This document shows positions 10,223 to 21,144 of a stretch of 64,000 nt of DNA, one piece after another; within the stretch, counting starts at the first letter, position 1; each line of letters starts with the position of its first letter. The translations under genes were made by a program, and so were the position numbers. Under the pieces are notes generated by a model, which worked only from the letters and a program-made list of their open reading frames with translations, was not told the DNA's origin and ran no database searches. The DNA lies in NCBI RefSeq assembly GCF_000006405.1, contig NW_003204003.1:179227-243226 (forward strand). The letters run 5' to 3'. Source of the DNA: Perkinsus marinus ATCC 50983. Taxonomy: Eukaryota; Perkinsozoa; Perkinsida; Perkinsidae.

Positions 10223-12436
10223 ACTTGTAGCCGTTGTAGGTCCTGACTTTGCGGATTCTGTGTGCAACTCTCTATGTGGCGGGGGAGTGCCTGCCCATCA
10301 CGAGGAACCCACCGCGAGCAGGTAAGTTGAATCTGCACTTGGTAAGAACTAGAGGTTCGTCAGCAGTACGATGGAGGATAATGATAGAGGCTCCGTGAGA
10401 GGAGTGAATGCTGCGGAAGTTGCAGCTCTAGCTTTGGTTACTGGCATGTGCCTCATGGGCTGTGCTTACTCTGTGAAGCTACTGTGTAGGAAGAGGTAAT
10501 GCCGTAATGCTCCCTGCTCTTTGCGTGAAAAACTGCTGCTATCTACTTTAGGTGTAAATGTAGACTATGCAGTGGACACTATCAGCTGATCAAACGGCTG
10601 GGTAAGCCACTCACTGGGTAGTACTCTCGAGCCTATACGAAATCAGTGGTTGTGTACGGGTTTGGTTCTTCTACGTCGAATCATATGACGCCCACTTGGC
10701 GGCGGCGGCGGCCTGATTCCGGGATGGTCTCAGCTATCCTTAGGTAGTGGCGGCTTTGGGGAGGTATATTTGGTCGCATCTCCGGATCACAGTAAAGAGC
10801 TATTCGCAGCTAAGAAAATACCGGTGAGCCGCCCGTAGTCGACTTCTGTCCATTATAAGACTGTGTAAGGTCTCGAATGTAACAGAGGCTGACAGCTTCT
10901 CCTCCGAGGCTAAGGAATTGGCTCGCTTGCACCATAGGTATGAGAACTAGTACTGTGAGGGTGGTCATATGTAATGGTAGGTATATAGTCTCCTATGTGG
11001 ACGACTTTATCCACATTGAGTATACACTGTGGGGAGCGAAGACCTTCTTCTTTGTTCTTATGGAGTATTGCTCTAGTGGTAATAGAATTATGAGAGCTGA
11101 TGATTATTGGTAGAGCCAGAGGTAGGTGATGTGAAGCATCAAGTTGAAAAGAACTTTGGTCAACTGACAGAAGCAACAGTGCTCGCGTGGTTTCAGCAGC
11201 TGTGTCAGGTAGTAATAGGGTACTAGTTATGGTAGCGTTGATTGATCGTGAGTGTCTCCTACAGTGTTGCAGATATGTGCGCTTTCCTCAGCTGAGCTTG
11301 AGAGTTGCCCTATTGATTATAGGAGTTTACATACGAATCCGTGTCGAATTGTACAGGAATCAATGAGAATTTTCCAGAATTTCCTCAGATTTTCAATATT
11401 GTCACCAACATATGTGGTTGACGATGTATACATTTCCCCACACCGGTCTCCTTAAGGGCAGTGTAGCGTGCCGCTTCAGGTTGGACAATTGTGCAAATTG
11501 TCCCCATCGTTTTCAGGCTGTGCAATATCTGCATTCACAAAATGTGATACACAGGGACATTAAGTCTCAGAACGTTTTCCTGACCGAGAATGGTGATGTG
11601 AGACTAGGCGACTTCGGTCTGTGTAAGCACGACAAGATGCGTAAGGAGACTAACCGAGGAGGCAGACTGAAGAGGACCTTAAGGAAGCCCTTCGCCCTCT
11701 ACCGTAGGGCTGCTACTGCTATGTCGACTAGCAGTGATTCGGTTCAAGTCGGTAAGTCTAGTAGTGGGAGTAGTTGGACAGTGGTAGTATCTCCAATTAC
11801 GGTTAGGTACAGATTGCTATATGTCGCCAGAGATGCTGTGTTCGGCTGAGTGTGGTAAGCCTGCTGACGTGTGGAGTCTGGGTTGTGTCCTGTTCGAGAT
11901 GTGCTCGGGGAAGTAGGACTATGGTTTGGTGTTATAAGGGGAAGGTCGAGGCTATTCAGGTTTATATGGGAGCTCGATAGCAATATTGGTATCGATATGA
12001 TTAGTGATAAGTCGTCCCCTTCGGAGGTGGGTTAGTGTCGGCCATTTCATAGCGCAGTGACGGTCTTGTATGCCGTCCAGGTCTACTCAATGCTTATGTC
12101 TTACATGTCACCTTGTGTTGGCCCGGGCACTCGCAGTTTGGTGAAGAAAATTCTGGATCCGGATCCGAGGAAAAGGCCGACCATTGGTGATATCCTTCGC
12201 AAAAAGGTAGAAGACTTTAGCTTACCTCTCGCGACTAGTGGGCCCCTGATCAGGTGGTGAAGCGTAGCAGTCGTAGTGCATCATCAGTACGGTTCGGAAT
12301 AGGAGGGTATAGGGAGCACGAAGGAAACTCTGGAGGTAACCGCTTTGTAATGCTTTGGGGCATCCAGAGTTGCCCTGTAGTCGACATAGGAGACGACGAG
12401 AGTACGAGCAGTTCGGATGAGGTTGTGGAGTGCTGA
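9796..12436 (+). CDS. Transmembrane NEK-like serine/threonine kinase
   Basis: About 13 exons with introns mostly 38-100 nt join in frame. The N-terminus has a hydrophobic segment ([20 protein letters not shown]) that could be a signal peptide. Next come an acidic/Ser-rich region and a poly-Ser tract encoded by about 22 AGT codons (10157-10222). A second hydrophobic segment ([19 protein letters not shown]) precedes a basic, Cys-rich stop-transfer. The kinase follows: Gly loop [17 protein letters not shown] (Lys in subdomain II), LMEYCSSG hinge, [13 protein letters not shown] catalytic loop, [17 protein letters not shown] activation end, [12 protein letters not shown], and [24 protein letters not shown] and the C-lobe are closest to NEK kinases. 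The layout suggests a single-pass membrane receptor-like kinase with the catalytic domain in the cytosol. One intron (about 11208-11516) is much longer than the rest. The exons near 11890-12080 are uncertain. Confidence 0.75.
10157..10222 (+). repeat. (AGT)n microsatellite encoding poly-Ser
   Basis: About 22 uninterrupted AGT triplets inside the first part of the kinase gene, in the Ser frame given by the flanking exon junctions. Other frames would be Val or stop. Length variation would change the extracytoplasmic Ser linker. Confidence 0.9.
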
Positions 12437-12614
12437 GCTTGCAGTAGTGTTGTCACATGCTGGACTTTTGCAGGGGAAACTCTATTTAAATTTGTTTTAT
12501 ATGAGGCCGGTGGTCAGCGCTGTTGCGTTCAGTGTAGGCATTTCCTTCTCTCAGCTTTAGTGCTAGTTTTCGAGCTATTTGCCGTCTACCGAATCACGAC
12601 GGTCATTACCATCA

Positions 12615-12788
12615 ATGTCGCAAACTATGTCAACCACAGAAAGCAGCAAGGCTGGGCTGAAGCTACCTGGCTTGAAGGGAGGCAGGAGTGCTGAAGAGGA
12701 GGACTACCATAGAGAGAGGAGCAGCTCGTACATTGCAAGGGGATATGCTGCTTGTGAATCTCGTAAGGAAAGCGTATATCTACTTTAG
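12615..12788 (+). CDS. Short hydrophilic ORF between kinase and NAPRT (doubtful)
   Basis: A 57-codon frame, Ser/Glu/Arg-rich (for example [20 protein letters not shown]), lying after the kinase stop at 12436 and before the NAPRT start at 12854. It reads more like protein than chance sequence, but no splice links it convincingly to either neighbour. It could be an upstream exon, an alternative kinase tail or a small gene. Confidence 0.25.
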   Translation: MSQTMSTTESSKAGLKLPGLKGGRSAEEEDYHRERSSSYIARGYAACESRKESVYLL

Positions 12789-12853
12789 TCGTAAGTGGGT
12801 TCTATTCAGCCAGCGACGGCCATGCGTTTTCCCGGTGTCGGTGTGACAGTGAC

Positions 12854-15353
12854 ATGGGAGAGCCTCATTCCGATATCATCGAGGCCACCTTCACAGACCT
12901 GTATCAAATCACTATGGCCTATGCTTACTGGTCAGTGATCATATTCATACGCAGTGTATCGCTGGGAAGTGGCCTGTTTTGTAGGAAGTCTGGTAAGGAG
13001 AAGGATCATGCAGTTTTCGACGTGTACTTTCGGAAGTGTCCTTTCGGTGGAGAGTTCACAGTCTGTGCGGGTAGTGGGCGGGGCTTATCTAGTAATGCTG
13101 TTAGTAGCGTGAGTACTAGGTATCGACGAAGTTGTTCGGTACGTGAACACCTTCAGCTTCACACAGCTTCACATAGACTACTTACAGGTAGTTGCAAGTT
13201 TTCATTTCCCTACTATTAGGGAACTCATTTTTTTGTCAGAGTCAAATGCCAGAAGCCGATCCCGAATTCTTCCAGTATCTGCTTACACTTGATGCGAGTA
13301 ACCTCACTATTTATGCAGTGAGAGAAGGCGATGTGATGCACTGCCGCGGAAGCTCTATCGTCAATCGTGTTGTGGTGATCAGTTCGTCTTCCCTCGAGAA
13401 CCAGTACTGAGAGTAGCGGGCCCACTCATAGTGTGTCAGCTTATGGAGACTGCTATCCTCAACCTCGTCAACTTCCCTTGTTTAGTACTACTACCGCCAT
13501 GTTATCAGCCAGTGTTCTATTGTGTGTTGTAGGTCGCCACTCAAGCGGCACGGTTACGAATAGCCGCTGGGGACGATGCGCAGTTGCTCGAATTCGGCGC
13601 ACGCCGAGCGCAGGGTCCGGACGGGGCACTGACCGCTAGTCGGTACACTTACGTTGGAGGCTTTGATGGTGATGCACCTCGGTCGTTTCTTGAGGAGAGA
13701 TGTTGGTGTTATAGGCACTTCCAACGTGAAGGCTGGGCATGTGTTTGGTATTCCTATCGCTGGCACGCATGCTCATGCATTTGTAAATAGCTTTCATTCA
13801 TTAGATGATCTCGATGAGGAGACTAGGAAATCACCTGATCGTAGGAGAAGCAATCACAGTGGATGCTCATGGTCTTCTGCTTCAGCTCAGTCTGTCCCTG
13901 CCAAAGTGAACACGCATGAGTTTGTACAGGCATGCATCAGTGCTCGTGAGGAGTTGTGTGATGCTATTGGCTTTCAAGTTAGTCGACGAGGAGGCCACCT
14001 GGACATGGGGTCTAAGAATGGATCTTCAGGTTAACTGCTGTAACGATGGAGAACTGGCGGCCTTCATCCGCTACGCCCAGGCGTTCCCTACCACCTTCTT
14101 GGCACTTGTCGACACGTATGAGACTATTTTATCGGGAGTACCCAACTACCTCAGTGTTGCTCTTGGTCTATGGAGGGTTGCTGGAATACAGGCTGTGGGA
14201 ATTCGGCTGGACAGTGGCGACCTTGCGTATGTGGTCTCCTTGGGGCAAGGAAAGAATCTTTGGTGTGACTGTAGGTATTTGAGCATGAGAGCTCGGGAAG
14301 TGTTCTCAACAACTGCTGAAGTTTTTGCTAATGAGGGATTCCAGTTCATTGCCAGATGTGAGTCGATTAATGAGCTTCACTTCCCTGTACACTGTCTATG
14401 TCAGCTCGTATAGTCGCCTCCAATGACATCAACGAGGCGGTCCTGCTCTCGTTGCATGACCAGCCGCACTCTATCGATTCCTTCGGTATTGGCACTAATT
14501 TGGTCACTTGCCAAGCTCAGCCAGCACTGGGCATGGTGTAAGCTGGGCGGAGGGGCGATGTTGGTCTGTCCGATAGCAACTACTGTCTTGGTCGACTGCT
14601 GTGCTCCATCGACGCTCCCTTCTTATTGCGGAGGAGGCCCGGCCCTGAACAATGGGTTTTGTGATTAGGTACAAGTTGGTCGAGCTGAACGATCAGCCTA
14701 GGATGAAACTGTCACAAGATTTCGAGAAACAAGGCATTCCGTCGAGGAAGGCAGTTTATCGACTGTAGCCGCTCTGAGGTTGTATTCGATCGAGTCTATC
14801 GGTACCTGCCTCAGATACGGTCAAGATGGCATGGCTATCCTTGATATCATGCAAGGGGAAGAGGAGCCCGCCCCTGAGCCGGACCATAAGGTCTTCTGTC
14901 GTCACCTATTCGATGATCAGAAGAGGTAGGTTCGTTTCCCTTACCTGTGCTGGGTTCGATATCGTCTGTTGTGGTAGATGCTATGTTACTCCAAGGAAGG
15001 TGGAGCCCTTGCTGGTGTGTGTTTGGAAGGACGGTAGTGAAGGGCTTCGGGGTTGGGGTTCGTGGACCTCCTGTTGGTGGTCAGGAAAAGCACTTCATTT
15101 AAGATCTTCTCCACGAACTAAGGAGAACGATCGTCCAGACATACACAGTGCTAAGGAGCATTTTAATGCGTCGAGAAAGACGTTTAGGAAGGACCATCTC
15201 AGGCCTATCAATCCGACACCGTAATAGACCCCGACTTCGATTTCAACTGGGAGAAGTGGATGTGTCAGGTACAAGGTCAGCACTTCTGCTGAGTTCTTCG
15301 ACTTCTTCCGTCGCTTCTGGCAAGAGACTGCCCCCGTTAAAGAGTTTTCGTAG
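12854..15353 (+). CDS. NAPRT: Nicotinate phosphoribosyltransferase
   Basis: Around 13 exons with short introns join to a complete NAPRT. The enzyme makes nicotinate mononucleotide from nicotinate and PRPP, the entry step of the Preiss-Handler NAD pathway. Recognisable blocks in order: [13 protein letters not shown] at the N-terminus, [128 protein letters not shown], and a C-terminal [20 protein letters not shown]. The RLDSGDL motif belongs to the active-site barrel. The start at 12854 gives [18 protein letters not shown]. The intron between GLEEVLRY and the upstream CAG block uses an internal AG I could place only roughly. The gene is complete and appears functional. Confidence 0.92.
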
Positions 15354-16477
15354 TGCTGGTCGATGGTGTCCTTTCGAAGATGCATATTGGCGACGGTGGT
15401 GGTACGTTTGTACTTGTAATAATAATATAGCCGGATTGCCCAAATTACTGCTTTACCACTCTTCCTTGGAAAATGGCTATGCCGACTACACCGAGATTCC
15501 TTCGTCGCCTCAATACAGGCCGTCTTGTTACTCAGCTACTCCCACTCAAACGACTGGGTTGCGTTCGCGCCGTAACGATCGTGGGTCTATCTCTCGTCAG
15601 AAGTGATCGCGTACTGGAACAGTTGCTTCCCATGGGACTCCCAGTATTGACATGGAGTAGTCGATTCCTGGGAGATGCAGCGTATTGGTGTCATCGGACA
15701 ATCTTCTTGAGATAAAGCGAACATCTTCTTGAGATAAAGCGAACATTCGACCCGCAAAATCCAGAATCGACCGCAATCGACTGACAACGCAACAATAGTT
15801 GGAGATAAACTCCCACAATAGGTTCAGTGAAGACGTGTCAATGACGAGGGGTACGTAAAATGTATCCCGAACGGTCTTGAAGACAGATGACCACGATTAG
15901 CTCGATATTAATATAGGATGATAAAAACAACAGAAATCTACTAGAAACCCGTTATACTGGGACTCAATGACCTAGTATAATGGTTAGGTCGATTCCAGTG
16001 GACGGCCTGATGCCCGAGGACCTGATCCAACACAACCACCATGGGAGCTGGAGTCGAGTCCCGGCAGTTTGCATACTACGGATACTCAACCACCATACGA
16101 GTACGAATTAGCCCGACAGAAACGATGGTAGTACTGTCGTACTGTCGTACTATCAATTTGATAGTATCAAAGTAGGAAGTACCCCTCCCCGAGACGATCC
16201 CAAGTTTTATATTTTTCTCCTCCCATAGCTACCCACGACAAATATAATATAATATAACAAATCGCCGGAAGGAGGACGACGTTCTCCCGACCCCATAATT
16301 GCTACAGCAAACCTACAATAAGAGCTTCTATGTTACTATGATAGTAATACTATCCACTGCCAAGTGGCAAAAGACGTGCAGAATAGGGACAGGAGATTCG
16401 TGCATCTTGCAAGAATAGTGGCCAGCCTCGAAGAATATAGTGATGCAATCTGTTTGTCCCGATTAGTAGTTTAATTC
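15354..16477. other. Intergenic, no confident gene
   Basis: Short frames (for example 15473-15715 plus) are present but I could not link them by splicing. A 22-bp sequence (ATCTTCTTGAGATAAAGCGA) is repeated in tandem at 15701-15742. A perfect 8-bp-arm palindrome (ACTATCAA-T-TTGATAGT) lies at about 16147-16163. A tRNA-like A-box phrase at 15972 does not fold into a tRNA. Confidence 0.45.
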
Positions 16478-16966
16478 TCATGATGTCGCGGCCGAAGGCT
16501 CCAGCCATCGTCGGATTATCATCCACTCATTATTGGGATTGTCAAGAGAAGTTGGAAGATCCATTCGAGGAAGGAAGCAGCTACCCGAAGTATTAGTGGT
16601 GTCGGTAGCCATAGTATTAGTAGTGATGTCGGTAGCCATAGTATTAGTAGTGGTGTCGGTAGCCATAGTATTAGTAGTGGTGTCGGTAGCCATAGTATTA
16701 GTAGTGGTATCGGTAGCCATAGTATTAGTAGTGGTGTCGGTAGCCATAGTATTAGTAGTGGTGTCGGTAGCCATAGTATTAGTAGTAGTGGTGTCGGTAA
16801 CCATAGCATCAGTAGTGGTGTCAGTAGCCATAGTATTAGTAGTAGTGGAGTCGGTAGCCATAGTATTAGTAGTGGTGTCGGTAGCCATAGTATTAGTAGT
16901 GGAGTCGGTAGCCATAGTATTAGTAGTGGTGTCGGTGGGCTTAGTAGTAGTGGTGTCGGTAGCCAT
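16478..16966 (-). CDS. Thr-rich repeat protein (candidate)
   Basis: A 162-codon frame from the ATG at 16966. Most of it is a nonapeptide repeat, MATDTTTNT and variants, followed by a non-repetitive tail with LPTSLDNPNNEWMIIRRWL. Such Thr-rich repeats are typical of O-glycosylated, mucin-like proteins, but no signal peptide is visible. The plus strand is also open here and would give a hydrophobic Val-rich repeat that looks less natural. Either strand could be non-coding minisatellite. A larger Thr-rich gene lies at the right edge of the window. Confidence 0.35.
   Translation of the reverse strand: MATDTTTTKPTDTTTNTMATDSTTNTMATDTTTNTMATDSTTTNTMATDTTTDAMVTDTTTTNTMATDTTTNTMATDTTTNTMATDTTTNTMATDTTTNTMATDTTTNTMATDITTNTMATDTTNTSGSCFLPRMDLPTSLDNPNNEWMIIRRWLEPSAATS
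16598..16965. repeat. 27-bp minisatellite, about 14 copies
   Basis: The unit GTAGCCATAGTATTAGTAG followed by TGGTGTCG (27 bp) is repeated about 14 times with scattered substitutions and a few extra GTA triplets. All length changes are multiples of three, which keeps both strands open and hints at selection for a reading frame. Confidence 0.88.
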
Positions 16967-17104
16967 AGATTTGCTTGGACCCAGCAGTATTGTTTCAGGA
17001 CGGTGCCGAGTCAGGATGAAAGAGTTGTTAGATTGGGTAATCGTCTATGGCTTGACGACGGTAATAGATGATCATTACGCCTACGCCAGCTCTCATACCG
17101 TGGA

Positions 17105-18031
17105 ATGTCGCTCCTCTTCCGCCAAGTGGCTCGCTACTGCTTATGTGTGGTCATTCAGAGGCACCGTGTTGCTGTAGTGGAGACGTGGATTGTCGTAAGG
17201 AGCCGATGTCCCCAGACAAAACGTGAGCTCGTTGGGTCTACATCCAGGATGCGAGAGCCTTTCCTCAGTCCATCGACAGTAGCATCATGCCCTTCGTCTC
17301 CCGACCGTCTTGAGCGGACATTCCTGCCGAGATCAGCGGTTCAGTTCGAGCCTGTTGTTCAAGTCCGCTTCTGTGATCGTCCAGAGACCTGCTCCGACAT
17401 CGATGAGCCTCTGGCTGAAATTCTCTCTTCCCCTTCAAGTTCTGACCCTGATGTCACCGCGGGGTCACTTTTATCAGCAAAAAACGCGTCTCCTGAGACG
17501 TACGGGGAAGGCCTCTCCATCTCTGATTGGCAAGGCGTTGTTTTCGAGACAGGTGAAATGCTAGGGAAAGGGATTGTCTCAATTACGTGTTTTGATCAGA
17601 ATGCGAGATTAAAGCTTTCGACGGACATTCGGCGTTGAGAGAGAAGACATACTCCTCAGTGGATGATCTAAAGTCGATGGCTCTCCTTATGGGCGTTGCC
17701 CCGTCGAGACCGCGATATGGTCGCGTCAGGTGAGTAACCGTTCATGGTGGTGACAGAGTATTCCCTCAGATCGGAAACGGTGAGCGATTTGGAAGAGTTT
17801 ATGGAGGACTTGCGCTTGCCTAGGCAGCGTGGTGGGTCAGCAGCATTCTGTCTTCCGCACGGACGGGTATCGTCCTCCTCTTTACATGAAAGGTCAGTGA
17901 TGGTGATGTGTGAAAATCGTATGTGCATGTGCAGTCGTATGGCGAACGACGACGAGGATAACTCAGATTCCGAAGAGAACATACTAGCAAGAATGGAGGC
18001 TATGGGTTGCGATATGGATTTACAAGATTAG
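17105..18031 (+). CDS. Unknown acidic protein, four exons
   Basis: Exons 17105-17552, 17600-17729, 17770-17892 and 17935-18031 join in frame to 265 codons. Introns are 47, 40 and 42 nt. The N-terminal third is rich in Ser, Pro and Arg. The middle has DWQGVVFETECEIKAFDG and TYSSVDDLKSMALLMG. The C-terminus is acidic (ANDDEDNSDSEENILARMEA) and ends at TAG 18029. No domain is recognised; the profile fits a soluble, partly disordered protein. The true start may lie further upstream, where the plus strand stays open into the 27-bp array. Confidence 0.6.
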
Positions 18032-18099
18032 CTACGGATAATGATGATGCAAACTATGATCGCAGTAGAAATAGAGATTCTCTCAAATTCTGTCGACTA

Positions 18100-18715
18100 T
18101 TTGATTGGTGCTCGCTCCAGAGCAACATGAGTCGCTACTGACAGTGCGGTGTGGTATGCCCTCGTAGCAAGCGCCTTACTACTGCTGTAATTGAGGTGTC
18201 TCCTCTGCTGTATTGTAGCCTCGGCAGGGTTAGTCATAGTCTCATTCTTCTTCCCTGAGACTTTCATCATTGAAAACTGGCTCTTGGCGGCCTATCGAAG
18301 AGAAGCAGTATGTCATAGGGCATCCTGCTAATGCCAAATTCTGCACTCACTTTTTTGAAATTGTTCGTCTCTCCAAGTTTCGATTCTTGTCTCAAGCATT
18401 GTTGGTGATCGATTTTCTTAAGCGGTGAACATTCTTATGATGAAGTAGTTGTTGGTTATTGATTCGTTTTTCCTCACCAGAGTGATATTGTTCTTACTAC
18501 CGTCACCATTGTTGATATTGATAGAAAGTAAGAAGATTGCACGGCGGAGCTACACCATAGTCCGATCCGTCGCGATAAGGTTGATATCGTCCTACTATTG
18601 CCTTAGACACAATCCTACCCGTATCGTCGTTCTCATCATTTATGGTCATACATTCTTATGGGTGTGGGTTATACGGTTGTATACAACAGTAGCCATGGCG
18701 CTCCGTCATTAGGTT
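18100..18715 (+). CDS. Possible polytopic membrane protein
   Basis: Pieces of open frame read as hydrophobic helices separated by basic loops: LVIVSFFFPETFIIENWLLA, then FRFLSQALLVIDFLKR, then VILFLLPSPLLILIESKKIA, ending with IVVLIIYGHTFLWVWVIRL before a TAG at 18710. A strong GTATGT donor lies near 18309 and a CACCAG acceptor at about 18480. Exon limits upstream could not be fixed and no family is recognised. Confidence 0.3.
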
Positions 18716-18869
18716 GGCGCTATTACTGTACTATGTCTTGTAAACGTTAAAGGGATATCTAGCCACGCAGAAACATGTGTGGTAGTTATCATTTTCTTCC
18801 TGTATTCGCGCGTCTTGGTCTATGTGCTAACATCATGGTCCGTTTGTCATTCCTTTTTTTGTCAGAGCG

Positions 18870-20344
18870 ATGGCTCATCTTGGTCGGTCAGTTGTGATTT
18901 TTCCCGATTTCAAGTGGTGCTCGGGCTCGCCAACCGTGAGCTCTGTAGGATGATGATCTCCTAGGTGGACACAGTAATTTCTTAAAATCCTGCTTAGTCC
19001 ACTATTTTAGCGCTAGTATGGAATGCCAACCAGTGGAGCAAATGTCACCGTCGTCCCTCGAACGTGCTGTGCTATCGAACGTTTGTTCCCAATAGTAACT
19101 TCCCGGCGGTTTTCCGTCAGTCCAGTGGTAGGCTTGGAGCTGATCGAGTGGGCGAGACCTTTTATATTGAAGGTTGCTTCTAGCTGGGTTGTGCTCACCG
19201 TCATCATCATTTCATTGCACTCGACTATCCCATCTATTTCGGGTTCTTGTACGAGTGTCGTCAGCATAGTCATTGTCCTTCTGAGCTCTGCCCAAGTGAG
19301 TTTCACGAATGAGAAGATATTGAGCTCTCTTTTGGGAGTTGAGTTCATCATATTGGGGTAACAACAAGAGCTCCTGCTGGACTTCTCCACGCGATTTGAG
19401 TCGTTGAAATGCACTGCTTGTCAGCTGGCAATTGTATTCTATTGAATCGCAGTGGAATGACAGTCCAATCGCAACCGACTTTATCGTCATACTTCGATCG
19501 TGAGCGCTCATGTGCAGAAGCAAGGGTAGGGCGTCAGCGACCAATAGTGGACGATAAACTACCCTTTGGCTATGAGTGATAACCCCTGCAACTGAAATCC
19601 ATGCGAACGCACTGGTGTCAGGTACCGTGAATGTTCTGCGGCAACTGGAAGCACTGTGCTCTATCATCGACCAACCCAAGTGATAGTGACGCCCAGTGTG
19701 AGGCGGTTGGGTGAAAGTCATAGCGGCGAGTATATGTACCTCTTCATGTGAGTTGGTCTTACTCCCCTTCAATACATACTGCAGTCTAGGTACATCGATG
19801 CAAAGACATATCGAGAAGTGTGTAAGACAGGGAGCGTGTTTGAGTTGTGGGCCTTGATACGTCGTCACTTTACTGACCCTCACCTGAGGTAGGAGCCACA
19901 CTCGGGAAGGAAGCGTGCTGCAGTGTAGACTTCCCAGATCGACAGCAACCCAATCCAGTTCGCCGATCACTGGACTTGTCAAGCTGGCGACGCGGGAACC
20001 TGCGTATTTCGCCAACCTCAACGGCGAAGCGAAGTTTCTGTCAGGTGGGGCAGCAGCCTTTCGGTTGTTACAACCAGTTGATCGGGCTCCACTACCGCAG
20101 TGGAGATCATTGATCAAGATTCTCGGGCCTACGTATTATCGTTTGGTAGGTTCCCTCCTGATGGCGAAAGCACGGATACTGGAAGCTAATTATTACGATC
20201 CTCTACACTACTGTTTTTCAAGAACGGGGACACCGTGTGACTACTGTGTGCCACTGCGAGCTCCACGCGAATGGATGTATGTATGCCAGCGGCGCTCAGT
20301 GCCGCTTTCCGCGATACCAAGTGTCAACTTCATCGGCGACTTGA
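18870..20344 (+). CDS. Unknown multi-exon protein
   Basis: The ATG at 18870 follows a polypyrimidine tract and AG (TTCCTTTTTTTGTCAG), which could be a trans-splice acceptor. Exons read MAHLGRSVVIFPDFKWCSG, LVWNANQWSKCHRRPSNVL, FRQSSGRLGADRVGETFYIE, STVLYHRPTQVIVTPSVRRL, YIDAKTYREVCKTGSVFELW, GLVKLATREPAYFANLNGEA, VEIIDQDSRAYVLSFERGHR and a Cys-containing C-terminus (CHCELHANGCMYASGAQC) that stops at 20342. Junctions in the second half keep one phase through introns of 40-100 nt. The region 19200-19600 is less certain. The protein is not recognised. A 301-codon frame on the opposite strand (20117-19212) overlaps it and is taken as a shadow. Confidence 0.5.
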
Positions 20345-20416
20345 TCAGCTCTGCAGATGCCAGTGTTATGCTGATCGCAGTAGTTGATTGTTTGAGTTAT
20401 CCGTATTGATACCGAA

Positions 20417-20437
20417 TTAGCCCGAACTTCGGGCTAA
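20417..20437. repeat. Perfect short palindrome downstream of a gene end
   Basis: TTAGCCCGAA-C-TTCGGGCTAA, with 10-bp arms and a one-base centre. It can be extended by CCGA/TCGG after one mismatch. It lies 73 bp after the stop codon at 20344 and a second CTTC...GAAG pair follows. It could form a stable RNA hairpin in the 3' region; the function is unknown. Confidence 0.8.
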
Positions 20438-20526
20438 CTCGGTTTCCTAACTTCGGGCCTAGAAGTGTTATAAAGACATCTAGATGCACAGCGTGAATAG
20501 AATTTATATTAAAGGATGAAGACTAC

Positions 20527-20757
20527 ATGAACCTAGAACCATATATCCCTTCCTTTGCTCTCAGAAAGGAGTTGCCCAAAAACGATGTTCATGCCGACCG
20601 TGTTGTCGTGGTTCAGCCCGACTCGAGCATTGACGTTGACATCATGACAGTTCCAATAACGTTCGCTGAACTTTACACATCGGCGAGCGATGGAGATGTG
20701 ACTAAGGTACCGAAGTCAAGAATAATATACTTTTTAAAGCCTACGAAACGACTCTAA
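20527..20757 (+). CDS. Small hypothetical protein, 76 aa
   Basis: Uninterrupted ATG-to-TAA frame with ordinary amino-acid composition (RVVVVQPDSSIDVDIMTVPI in the middle). It begins about 90 bp after the palindrome, with an AT-rich leader. No signal peptide, membrane helix or domain is seen. Chance cannot be ruled out at this length. Confidence 0.35.
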   Translation: MNLEPYIPSFALRKELPKNDVHADRVVVVQPDSSIDVDIMTVPITFAELYTSASDGDVTKVPKSRIIYFLKPTKRL

Positions 20758-20902
20758 AATATTCCTATTCTTTACATGATTGTGAATCCACTTTCTCTAG
20801 CTATTACAAATAGGAGCAACTATTAGTTCACGTACAACAATGATAATAAATAGTATATTCAGTCTACAAAGCCAAAACTCAATTTAATCATTATTTTTTT
20901 TG

Positions 20903-21110
20903 TTAACCGCTCAGTATTACCGTCACCCACATCCCCCTTTTGAGGAGATGAACTCATCGAAGTCGCACTACCACATCAGTGGAGTGGACTAAACCTCCGA
21001 GTGGATGCGGTATACGTATCATCATCACGGTTTAGGGTTTTGTCAAGAGTACTCTTGTGAACGAAAGGAAATCACTACATAAGTGATCCTGTTCGAGTAC
21101 AGTCGACAAG
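20903..21110. repeat. 208-bp dispersed repeat, copy 1
   Basis: From TTAACCGCTCAGTATTACC to GTACAGTCGACAAG. It matches 23976-24183 over 208 bp in direct orientation with about two differences (both near 20935-20945). A T-rich run lies just before it, which would be an A-rich 3' tail if the element is read on the minus strand. It ends 34 bp before the start codon of the ankyrin gene. Confidence 0.92.
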
Positions 21111-21144
21111 TGTAGTAGGCACCTTGTTGCCTTATCATACTAGG

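Noticed and set aside
15965-16075. tRNA-like A-box and B-box phrases (TAGTATAATGGTTAGG and GAGTCGAGTCCC)
   Set aside because: Spacing and stem pairing do not give a cloverleaf; the T-arm and acceptor strands cannot both pair. At most a degenerate tRNA-derived fragment.
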